A stretch of 13,151 bases of DNA from Smithella sp. ME-1 (GTDB taxonomy: Bacteria; Desulfobacterota; Syntrophia; Syntrophales; Smithellaceae). Every line of letters starts with the position of its first letter. Positions within the stretch are counted from its first letter, which is position 1. The notes under the pieces are model-generated. The model saw only the letters and a list, made by a program, of their open reading frames with translations, was not told where the DNA came from and ran no database searches. Position numbers and translations under genes: made by a program. The DNA is taken from contig AWGX01000843.1 of assembly GCA_000495415.1 (NCBI GenBank), positions 1 to 13,151 of the forward strand. Direction: 5' to 3'. Shown here one piece after another: positions 7,951 to 13,151 of this stretch.

Positions 7951-7979
7951 TTGACAAGGTGGGACAGCCTTTTTAAAAT
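7951..7979 (+). promoter_or_regulatory. Sigma70-type promoter of the TGA-containing small gene
   Basis: A perfect TTGACA (7951-7956), a 17-bp spacer and TAAAAT (7974-7979, five of six matches) make one of the best promoters in the window. Transcription would start near 7986, about 40 nt before the ATG at 8028. The -35 lies in a 13-base sequence, CTTGACAAGGTGG (7950-7962), that recurs exactly at 10571-10583 before the DUF177 gene. Confidence 0.65.
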
Positions 7980-8027
7980 CAAACAAATACAAAAAAATAT
8001 TTTTGTTAATTCTATTGTGGTGAAAGA

Positions 8028-8228
8028 ATGGAACTAATTTGCAAAAACTGTAAATTCAAAAAGGATCACACCGATTATATCTTCGTCGGTACGGGCGGGT
8101 GACACACTGTCGGATCAGTTGAGGTCCGCAAATGCCCAAGGTGTGGGTATAAGGTCGTACTGAATGACGGAGAAATTCCTGAGATGAATCCGGATGCCGC
8201 GGAAGACTGCGGAATCAAGATATGTTAA
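8028..8228 (+). CDS. Putative small selenoprotein with paired CxxC motifs (in-frame TGA at codon 25)
   Basis: The frame starts at ATG 8028, with GGTG at 8019-8022 as Shine-Dalgarno, and reaches TAA at 8226-8228 as 66 codons with one in-frame TGA at 8100-8102. CKNC (Cys5, Cys8) lies before the TGA and CPRC (Cys36, Cys39) after it; together they make the two knuckles of a zinc ribbon or rubredoxin-like site. Cys61 and Cys66 close the C-terminus. Reading TGA as selenocysteine gives VGTGG-U-HTVGSVEV, a plausible redox residue between the knuckles. A hairpin with bacterial SECIS features follows the TGA. A good promoter precedes the gene, and no in-frame start codon of use lies between the TGA and the second CxxC. 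Terminating at the TGA would leave a 24-residue peptide with half a metal site. Alternatives are a recent nonsense mutation, a sequencing error, or Cys or Trp recoding. The function is unknown and I do not recognise a named family. No selA, selB or selC is in the window. Confidence 0.6.
8103..8145 (+). promoter_or_regulatory. Candidate bacterial SECIS element
   Basis: Eight bases after the TGA (8100-8102), CGGATC (8111-8116) pairs with GGTCCG (8123-8128) over six base pairs including one G-U. The pairs enclose the loop AGTTGA (8117-8122). A G lies at the second loop position, as described for bacterial SECIS loops. CACAC (8103-8107), directly after the TGA, can pair with GTGTG (8141-8145) as a lower stem across an asymmetric internal loop. 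The TGA-to-loop distance is 14 nt, at the short end for known elements. Identified by eye only; no folding energy was computed. Confidence 0.5.
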
Positions 8229-8260
8229 AAACATATTAAACAAGTCTATTTGTTTCATGT
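8229..8260 (-). terminator. Weak AT-rich terminator-like hairpin after the thioesterase gene
   Basis: Reading the minus strand, ACAT-g-AAACAA, the loop ATAGAC, then TTGTTT-aat-ATGT form a two-part stem (8231-8260), followed by a short T run. The stem is AT-rich, so efficiency is doubtful. It lies between the 3' ends of the converging small gene and the thioesterase gene. Confidence 0.3.
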
Positions 8261-8273
8261 GGGAAAAAGCGTG

Positions 8274-8675
8274 CTAAGTTGATATTGCCAAAATGCTTTT
8301 TGTGACTTTTGCTGAAGCAATAATCTTGCCTTTTACAAACGCTTTGACATCAATAAAACAAAGTCTTTTGCCAAGCTGCACTATCTCTGATGAGAAATCA
8401 ACTACATCACCAATTTTGGCCGATTGCATAACAGAAACCTGTATGTCGTGTGTTACCGCTTCAGTTTTGTTATCAATTAAGCTTAGCAGTCCGCCATAGG
8501 CACAAACGTCACATAGAACATAAATGACACCACCATGAAGTACTCCCCTGGGGTTAACTGTTTTTTCGTTAACGGTAATCGATAGCTTTCCCGCACCTGA
8601 ATTAGATTCTATGGTAGTGACACCCAGGTACTTATGAAATGGATGTTCAATTACTTTTTGCAGTCTTTTGTTCAT
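8274..8675 (-). CDS. PaaI-family hotdog-fold thioesterase
   Basis: This 133-residue protein has the hotdog acyl-CoA thioesterase layout. HPFHKYLGV near the N-terminus is followed by NPRGVLHGGVIYVLCDVCA at 41-59, the family's 'HGG...D' active region with His47, Gly48-Gly49 and Asp56. The later segments AVTHDIQVSVMQSAKIGD and VVDFSSEIVQLGKRLCFIDV are typical of PaaI and YbgC-like members. It would hydrolyse an acyl- or aryl-CoA; the exact substrate cannot be read. The frame stays open upstream to 8714, but that would run into the 3' end of the tRNA gene, so the Met at 8675 (MNKRLQKVIEHPFH) is the start. Its ribosome site is weak (AGAAG). It begins 27 bp after tRNA-Glu on the same strand and may be read through from the tRNA promoter. 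Confidence 0.85.
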   Translation of the reverse strand: MNKRLQKVIEHPFHKYLGVTTIESNSGAGKLSITVNEKTVNPRGVLHGGVIYVLCDVCAYGGLLSLIDNKTEAVTHDIQVSVMQSAKIGDVVDFSSEIVQLGKRLCFIDVKAFVKGKIIASAKVTKSILAIST

Positions 8676-8702
8676 TGAACTTCTACCTACATAAGCTAAA
8701 AG

Positions 8703-8777
8703 TGGTAGTCCCACGGGGACTTGAACCCCGGTTTCCGGCGTGAGAGGCCAGCGTCCTAACCACTAGACGATGGGACC
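8703..8777 (-). tRNA. tRNA-Glu, anticodon CUC
   Basis: The minus strand folds as a full cloverleaf. The acceptor stem is GGTCCCA/TGGGACT (with a G1-U72 wobble), followed by A73 and an encoded CCA at 8705-8703. The D arm contains AGTGGTTAGGA. The anticodon arm is CTGGC-CTCTCAC-GCCGG, with CUC at 8744-8742. The T arm is CGGGG-TTCAAGT-CCCCG. Anticodon CUC reads GAG, so a second tRNA-Glu(UUC) must exist elsewhere. The gene lies between gltX, whose product should charge it, and the thioesterase gene. Confidence 0.95.
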
Positions 8778-8852
8778 GTTTTGATGGGCGGAAAGCAGCC
8801 GAAAATCAGAATTATTTTTGGATGGACTGTTCCCCGCAAAGTCGAGGGTGAA

Positions 8853-8881
8853 TATCTATTTAATCGGGTTGTAAAAGTCAA
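8853..8881 (-). promoter_or_regulatory. Possible promoter of tRNA-Glu
   Basis: On the minus strand, TTGACT (8881-8876) is followed after 17 bp by TAGATA (8858-8853). The -35 is good and the -10 poor (three of six matches). It lies in the 155-bp gap between gltX and the tRNA. That gap otherwise shows only an AT-only 7-bp hairpin just after the gltX stop (8912-8928). Read-through from gltX is the alternative. Confidence 0.3.
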
Positions 8882-8932
8882 GGTAAAATTAGATTAGCCT
8901 TGAATTTACGGTTTAAATTGCATTTAAATAAT

Positions 8933-10336
8933 CTAAGCGCGTTTTTCGATGTAAGCGATTGCGTTTTGAATTTTTTTGATCACACGTTCTTTTCCAAAAG
9001 TAACCATTACTTCGTCAATGCCGGGACTGACCGTTTTTCCGGTCAGCGCCACGCGCAAAGGTTGCGCAATCATCTTGAATTTTATGTTTCTCTCCGAGGA
9101 GAAATTCATTAAAAATTCTTCGATTCCTTTTTTAGTGAAATCTTGTGCGGAAGCAATCGATTGAACCAGTGCTTTTAAAAGGTGCGCAACATCGGCTGTC
9201 AGGAATTTTTTAGCTGCCTGTTCTTCATATTTAATTTCATCTGTAAAATAGAAATCTGCCATAGATGCCAGTTCCACCAGAGTTTTTACCCGCGGTTGTA
9301 AATCGGCGATAACTTTTCCAGTAAATGCGGCATCGCATGTATCAATTCCGGCAGGCCACAAAGGTTTCATTTCTTCTCTTAATCTTTCAGAAGGCGTTTC
9401 CTTTATATAGTGTGCGTTTAACCAGAGAAGTTTCTCCGGATTGAAAACAGCGGGGGATTTACCAACAGCATCCAGATCGAAGAGATCAATCAAATCTTTT
9501 TGTGAAAATATTTCCTGATCCCCGTGAGCCCAACCCAGACGCACCAGATAGTTAACCAGTGCTTCCGGTAAAAATCCCATTTCCTTGTAAGCCATAACCG
9601 AAGTTGCACCGTGGCGTTTGCTGAGTCGAGTTTTGTCGCTTCCCAGAATCATGGGAACGTGGGCGAATTTGGGAACATCAAACCCAAGTGCCTGATACAT
9701 TAAAATCTGTCGAGGAGTGTTGTTGACATGATCATCACCGCGGATTACATGGGTGATGTTCATAAGAGCATCATCAATAACCACGGCAAAGTTATATGTG
9801 GGATATCCGTCACTGCGTTCGATTATCAAGTCGTCAAGTTCTTCATTGTTGAATACAATTTTGCCTTTGATGAGGTCTTCTACAACGGTTGAACCTGTAT
9901 CTTCGCTGCGGAAACGCACAACACTTCCGCTGGTTTTCTTTAAATTTTTATTGCGACAGGTACCGTCATATTTTGGTTTTTTACCTGTCGCCAAGGCTTG
10001 TTTTCTTTTTTCTTCCAGCTCTTCAGGGGTACAGGTACAATAATAAGCTTTTCCTTCATGGATTAATTTTTGGACCATCTCCCTATGCAATTCAACACGT
10101 TGCGCCTGAAAGTAAGGACCTTCATCCCAGTTTAATCCCAGCCAGGTCATGGCACTCAGAATCGCCTTGGTTGATTCGTCAGTTGAACGCTGCTGGTCGG
10201 TATCTTCAATCCTTAGAATAAATTCTCCACCGTGATGGCGGGTATAAAGCCAGTTAAAAAGAGCAGTTCGCGCTCCGCCGATATGTAAATAGCCGGTCGG
10301 TGAAGGGGCGAAACGGGTTCTGATTTTTTCCATCAT
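8933..10336 (-). CDS. gltX: Glutamyl-tRNA synthetase
   Basis: This class I aminoacyl-tRNA synthetase ligates glutamate to tRNA-Glu in the cytoplasm. Numbered from the chosen start, HIGG is at 18-21 (preceded by RFAPSPTGYL), and LSKRH at 238-242 is the KMSKS-type ATP loop. The zinc-binding set C100, C102, Y123 and C127 (YYCTCTPEE ... YDGTCR) is complete. At 467 residues the length is normal for bacterial GltX. The frame is open to a Met at 10390, but that codon lies inside the -35 of the promoter at 10361-10390. The Met at 10336 has AAGGA seven bases upstream and gives the usual N-terminus. Whether the enzyme also charges tRNA-Gln cannot be told from the sequence. tRNA-Glu(CUC) lies 155 bp downstream on the same strand. 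Confidence 0.97.
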   Translation of the reverse strand: MMEKIRTRFAPSPTGYLHIGGARTALFNWLYTRHHGGEFILRIEDTDQQRSTDESTKAILSAMTWLGLNWDEGPYFQAQRVELHREMVQKLIHEGKAYYCTCTPEELEEKRKQALATGKKPKYDGTCRNKNLKKTSGSVVRFRSEDTGSTVVEDLIKGKIVFNNEELDDLIIERSDGYPTYNFAVVIDDALMNITHVIRGDDHVNNTPRQILMYQALGFDVPKFAHVPMILGSDKTRLSKRHGATSVMAYKEMGFLPEALVNYLVRLGWAHGDQEIFSQKDLIDLFDLDAVGKSPAVFNPEKLLWLNAHYIKETPSERLREEMKPLWPAGIDTCDAAFTGKVIADLQPRVKTLVELASMADFYFTDEIKYEEQAAKKFLTADVAHLLKALVQSIASAQDFTKKGIEEFLMNFSSERNIKFKMIAQPLRVALTGKTVSPGIDEVMVTFGKERVIKKIQNAIAYIEKRA

Positions 10337-10360
10337 TTTATTTTCCTTATTTTTTATAGC

Positions 10361-10390
10361 CTTATAGGATTTAGATTGGCTTTTTGTCAA
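10361..10390 (-). promoter_or_regulatory. Sigma70-type promoter of gltX
   Basis: On the minus strand, a perfect TTGACA (10390-10385) is separated by 18 bp from TATAAG (10366-10361, five of six matches). The expected transcription start is near 10354, leaving a very short leader that holds AAGGA before the ATG at 10336. This also decides the gltX start codon. Confidence 0.65.
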
Positions 10391-10571
10391 GTAACATGAT
10401 TTTTAATCCATTAATTTTGTTAATAAATGGAATTATCTGCTTTGTCTTTAAATATCAAAAGGGGTTGCATCTTGAACATTTGCGGGCATAGGAAGCCGAA
10501 AGATAATGCAGGTAATGAAAACAATTTAGACTTTTTCTGCTTAATCCATTGGTAAAATTAGTAAATTATAC

Positions 10572-10600
10572 TTGACAAGGTGGAAAATTTATAATTTACT
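10572..10600 (+). promoter_or_regulatory. Promoter of the DUF177-rpmF operon
   Basis: A perfect TTGACA (10572-10577) has TTTACT (10595-10600, four of six) at 17 bp. A perfect TATAAT also sits at 10590-10595, but only 12 bp from the TTGACA. At 17 bp upstream that -10 would use the weak TATACT (10567-10572). One of the two pairings probably drives the operon; the sequence alone does not decide. The -35 belongs to the 13-base repeat shared with 7950-7962. Confidence 0.5.
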
Positions 10601-10648
10601 TCTCCGGTTAATTAATTGGATATAGTTTTTAAAGGCAGCAGACGTTAG

Positions 10649-11191
10649 ATGGCTAATTCTTTGAAAATTAACGTGTTTCTCATTCCGGAAGAAGGGCAGC
10701 GCTTCGTATTTTCCGAAGGAGATACATGGTTTCAGGGTTGTTTCAGGGATAGCGAAAAGCCTGATTTCGTTTTGAAAAAGGTTGATGTAGATTGTCTGAT
10801 AACAATGACTTCGGGTACGGTTTTTATTAAAGGTTCGTTTTCCGCATTTATTGATATTTGTTGCAGCCGTTGCCTGGAGCATGCGAGTCTGCCAATTGGC
10901 GGCGATTTTAATTATACGTTGATTCCCGCGAAAGCTGAAACAAGGGAAGATTTGGAGCTGACGCCGGAAGAACTGGAAATAACTTATTATCAAGGTGATT
11001 TTATTGATCTTGCGCCTATTATCTGTGAGCAGTTAATTTTGCAAATACCGATGAAAGCGCTTTGTACTGAAGAATGTAAAGGGTTGTGTCCTCACTGTGG
11101 GATGAATCTGAACAGGTCTTCCTGTAATTGCCATCTGAATGTTGTTAACGACCGGATGGCTGTGTTAAAAAATTTTAGAGTGAAAAATTAA
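10649..11191 (+). CDS. DUF177/YceD family protein
   Basis: This 180-residue protein belongs to the family found directly before rpmF in most bacteria; E. coli YceD is tied to 23S rRNA accumulation. Family marks are the CCSRCLEHA cluster (Cys71, 72, 75), the acidic DLELTPEELEITYYQGDFIDL segment at 101-121, and the closing ALCTEECKGLCPHCGMNLN (Cys139, 143, 147, 150) with Cys159 and Cys161 after it. The many cysteines could bind zinc. ATG at 10649 has only a weak, distant AGG upstream, but no better start is present and the N-terminus fits. rpmF follows after 19 bp and is surely cotranscribed. Confidence 0.88.
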   Translation: MANSLKINVFLIPEEGQRFVFSEGDTWFQGCFRDSEKPDFVLKKVDVDCLITMTSGTVFIKGSFSAFIDICCSRCLEHASLPIGGDFNYTLIPAKAETREDLELTPEELEITYYQGDFIDLAPIICEQLILQIPMKALCTEECKGLCPHCGMNLNRSSCNCHLNVVNDRMAVLKNFRVKN

Positions 11192-11210
11192 TTATAAAGA
11201 AGGATAAATT

Positions 11211-11396
11211 ATGCCAAATCCGGTAAAGAGACATTCCAAAACCAGGCGTAATCAAAGAAGAGCAAATGATTTTTTAAAGTCACCTTCTTTGTCTTTATGC
11301 CCGCAATGCAATGAGCCGAAACTGCCTCATCGCGTTTGCCCTACATGTGAAACCTATAAGGGTAGAGAATACAGAAAAGCAGAAAAGAATGCCTAG
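11211..11396 (+). CDS. rpmF: 50S ribosomal protein L32, zinc-binding form
   Basis: The 61-residue protein has the L32 N-terminus MPNPVKRHSKTRRNQRRA and a complete zinc knuckle: CPQC (Cys30, Cys33) and CPTC (Cys43, Cys46). This is the 'C+' form, which needs zinc. The gene has a good AAGGA ribosome site and sits in the usual place after the DUF177 gene. It ends with TAG at 11394-11396. The next gene on this strand is acpP, 236 bp away. Confidence 0.97.
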   Translation: MPNPVKRHSKTRRNQRRANDFLKSPSLSLCPQCNEPKLPHRVCPTCETYKGREYRKAEKNA

Positions 11397-11632
11397 TCTT
11401 ATAAATAATAATTATTATTTCTAGGTTGTCGCGTATGTTATATTATATTATTCTGCGCACAATATTGTATTTATAGGCAGTTACTCATTGCCGGAATTAA
11501 TAATTGTAAAAAATTTATCAGACTGTGCCGGTTATTCTCAACTTTAGGTCGGGTGTTTTTTGTGGTAAAAAACGTTTGCGATATTTTTCATAATTGCGAT
11601 TTCACGAATAATAGGCTGGAGGAGGAATTTGC
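11397..11632 (+). promoter_or_regulatory. AT-rich spacer between rpmF and acpP with palindromes
   Basis: The 236-bp region has three perfect inverted repeats. They are the 18-bp palindrome AAATAATAATTATTATTT (11403-11420), the 10-bp palindrome ACAATATTGT (11459-11468), and the hairpin GTTTTTT-GTGGT-AAAAAAC (11555-11573). A candidate promoter is TTGTCG (11426-11431), 17 bp, TATTCT (11449-11454), each with four matches or so. The region must hold the acpP promoter unless acpP is read from rpmF. A strong GGAGGAGGA (11618-11626) precedes the acpP ATG. None of the repeats matches an operator consensus that I know for FapR, FabT or FadR. Confidence 0.4.
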
Positions 11633-11869
11633 ATGACATTAGAAGAAAAAGTCATTAAACTTATTGTGGACCAACTTGATGTAACCAAAGAACAATGTGT
11701 TTTGGAAGCTTCTTTTATCGATGATTTAGGAGCGGACTCTTTGGATATCGTTGAATTACTCATGGAAATGGAAGAAGCTTTTGGTGTGGAGATAGAAGAC
11801 GAAGAGCTTGAAAAAATTGTTACAATAAAAGATGTAATTGATTTTCTTAAACAAAAAGGCGTTAATTAG
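11633..11869 (+). CDS. acpP: Acyl carrier protein
   Basis: This 78-residue acidic protein carries growing acyl chains as thioesters on phosphopantetheine. The attachment residue is Ser36 in LGADSLDIVELLME, the invariant ACP motif, and length and charge are standard. One slightly unusual cysteine, Cys22, lies in the first loop. The ribosome site GGAGGAGGA is one of the strongest in the window, in line with high ACP demand. fabF follows after 23 bp, and the two should form an operon. Confidence 0.97.
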   Translation: MTLEEKVIKLIVDQLDVTKEQCVLEASFIDDLGADSLDIVELLMEMEEAFGVEIEDEELEKIVTIKDVIDFLKQKGVN

Positions 11870-11892
11870 TCTACCATACAGGATTTTAACCA

Positions 11893-13140
11893 ATGAAAAG
11901 GCGTGTTGTTGTGACAGGTCTTGGAGCGCTGACTCCTTTGGGAAATTCAGTTGACCAGACATGGGAAAGCGCAGTTACTGGTAAATCAGGTATCGGCCCT
12001 ATCACCAAATTCGATAGTAGTTCTTATAAATCCAGAATTGCCGGAGAAATAAAAAATTTCGATCCGGCGCAATTTGTCAATAAGCAGGAAATCCGCCGTT
12101 TCGATGACTTTCTTCTTTATGCGATAGCATCTTCGGAAATGGCTATGGCTGACGCAAAATTGACAATCAGCCCGGAACTCTCCGAGCGCACTGGTGTGAT
12201 AATAGGGTCCGCTATCGGTGGCCTTGCCACAATAGAAGAAGAAATCAGGAACGTTCTAAGTGATTCCCCCCGCAAAATTTCTCCCTTTGTCGTCCCCGCG
12301 ATACTTGCCAATTTAGCTTCCGGCCATGTTTCGATTCGATTTGGTGCGAAAGGTCCGATCAATTGTGCTGTTACCGCCTGTGCTGCGGGGACATCAGCCA
12401 TAGGTGATGCTTATAAAACTATTGTCCATGGGGATGCCGACATAATGATTACCGGAGGTGTCGAAGCAGCGATAACAAGATTAGCTGTGGGCGGATTTTC
12501 CGCGATGCGGGCACTCTCACAGAGAAATGATGAGCCGCAAAAAGCCAGCCGTCCGTTTGATAAAGAACGCGATGGTTTTGTAATTGGAGAAGGTTGCGGC
12601 ATAATTATTCTGGAGGAATTATCAATTGCTCTTAACAGAGGCGCTCGAATATACGCGGAGCTAGCAGGTTACGGATGCACATCCGATGCTTTTCACATGG
12701 CGGCTCCGCCACCCGAGCATGAAGGTGCTGCCCGTAGTATGCGAATTGCGATAAAAGACGCTGGTTTTAATCCTGAAGACATCGATTATATAAATGCTCA
12801 CGGCACATCGACGCCGCTCAATGACTTATATGAAACTCAAGCCATTAACTTTCTTTTCGGAGAACACGCTAAAAAGCTCATGGTCAGTTCTACGAAATCC
12901 ATGACCGGCCACATGCTGGGGGCGACGGGAGGCGTAGAAGCCATTTTTGCAATCAAAGCTCTTCAGGAAGGTATTATCCCACCAACAATTAATCTGGATA
13001 ATCCCGGCGAAGGATGCGATCTTGATTACGTGCCTAAAATTGCCCGACATAAAGAAATCAATACTGCCATGTCCAACACTTTTGGTTTTGGCGGTGTGAA
13101 TGCCGTTTTATTATTTAAGAAATATAGTGAGACTCGCTGA
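11893..13140 (+). CDS. fabF: 3-oxoacyl-ACP synthase II
   Basis: The 415-residue condensing enzyme elongates acyl-ACP with malonyl-ACP in fatty acid synthesis. The catalytic triad is Cys163 (TACAAGTS), His303 (NAHGTST) and His340 (KSMTGHMLG), numbered as in E. coli FabF. Lys335 and the glycine-rich [10 protein letters not shown] end are also present. The gene is full-length, [17 protein letters not shown] to TGA at 13138-13140. Its ribosome site is modest (AGGA, about nine bases upstream), so translation may be helped by acpP just before it. Only 11 bases follow to the window end, so the next gene is not visible. Confidence 0.97.
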   Translation: MKRRVVVTGLGALTPLGNSVDQTWESAVTGKSGIGPITKFDSSSYKSRIAGEIKNFDPAQFVNKQEIRRFDDFLLYAIASSEMAMADAKLTISPELSERTGVIIGSAIGGLATIEEEIRNVLSDSPRKISPFVVPAILANLASGHVSIRFGAKGPINCAVTACAAGTSAIGDAYKTIVHGDADIMITGGVEAAITRLAVGGFSAMRALSQRNDEPQKASRPFDKERDGFVIGEGCGIIILEELSIALNRGARIYAELAGYGCTSDAFHMAAPPPEHEGAARSMRIAIKDAGFNPEDIDYINAHGTSTPLNDLYETQAINFLFGEHAKKLMVSSTKSMTGHMLGATGGVEAIFAIKALQEGIIPPTINLDNPGEGCDLDYVPKIARHKEINTAMSNTFGFGGVNAVLLFKKYSETR

Positions 13141-13151
13141 AAACGAATCCC

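Larger units (their letters stand above)
10337..10648. other. Divergent intergenic region between gltX and the DUF177 gene
   Basis: This 312-bp AT-rich stretch carries the two divergent promoters described separately. TTAATCCATT occurs twice in the same orientation (10403-10412 and 10541-10550), which might be an operator pair or chance. A 42-codon frame (10427-10555, +) has no Shine-Dalgarno sequence and no recognisable product, so it is not called. No tRNA, terminator or riboswitch-like fold was recognised. Confidence 0.45.

Noticed and set aside
8676..8714. N-terminal extension of the thioesterase frame to the ATG at 8714
   Set aside because: The extension would be encoded by the 3' end of tRNA-Glu; the Met at 8675 gives the normal family N-terminus.
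8784..8897. Plus-strand ATG frame of 37 codons between tRNA-Glu and gltX
   Set aside because: No Shine-Dalgarno sequence and no recognisable motif; it lies antisense to the tRNA leader region.
10337..10390. N-terminal extension of GltX to the ATG at 10390
   Set aside because: That codon overlaps the -35 hexamer of a strong promoter, and the Met at 10336 has a good ribosome site and the usual family start.
10427..10555. Plus-strand ATG frame of 42 codons upstream of the DUF177 promoter
   Set aside because: No ribosome site at the ATG, no family resemblance and no evident promoter of its own.
1..13151. CRISPR arrays, insertion sequences, integrase genes and long direct repeats
   Set aside because: None seen. 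The only sizeable repeat is the diverged tandem gene pair at 1881-5764, with no flanking inverted ends or target duplications.

Overview
The window reads as bacterial, moderately AT-rich chromosomal DNA, most likely from an anaerobic deltaproteobacterium of the Syntrophus/Smithella kind. That placement is inference. It rests on the yceD-rpmF-acpP-fabF gene order, the density of radical SAM enzymes, and a short gene that appears to need selenocysteine. No rRNA or other marker is present to settle it.

Positions 1-7833 look like an accessory cluster for surface glycan or lipid modification. It holds the tail of a radical SAM protein (+), a SPASM-type radical SAM enzyme (-), two tandem paralogous polytopic membrane proteins with a GT-C-like DE motif (+), and a convergent two-gene operon (-) of a GT2 glycosyltransferase followed by a B12-binding-type radical SAM enzyme. 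Each membrane-protein gene is preceded by a tiny open frame. The two tiny frames resemble each other, and at five of their nine identical residues the codons differ synonymously. The duplicated unit was therefore probably 'small peptide + membrane protein'.

Positions 7834-8273 hold a gene that stop-codon-based gene finding would miss. It has a good sigma70-type promoter, a ribosome binding site, and a 66-codon frame with paired CxxC motifs, interrupted by one in-frame TGA at codon 25. A 6-bp hairpin with a 6-nt loop containing a G at its second position starts 8 nt after the TGA. A new small selenoprotein of zinc-ribbon type is the best reading, and this is the most interesting item in the window.

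Positions 8274-10390 (-) carry gltX (glutamyl-tRNA synthetase, with a clear promoter), then tRNA-Glu(CUC), then a PaaI-type hotdog thioesterase. The enzyme therefore lies directly upstream of one of its own tRNA substrates.

Positions 10391-13151 (+) are a conserved ribosome/fatty-acid block: DUF177 (YceD) gene, rpmF (L32, zinc form), acpP and fabF. The plsX, fabH, fabD and fabG genes that commonly sit between rpmF and acpP are absent. A 236-bp AT-rich spacer with several perfect palindromes takes their place.
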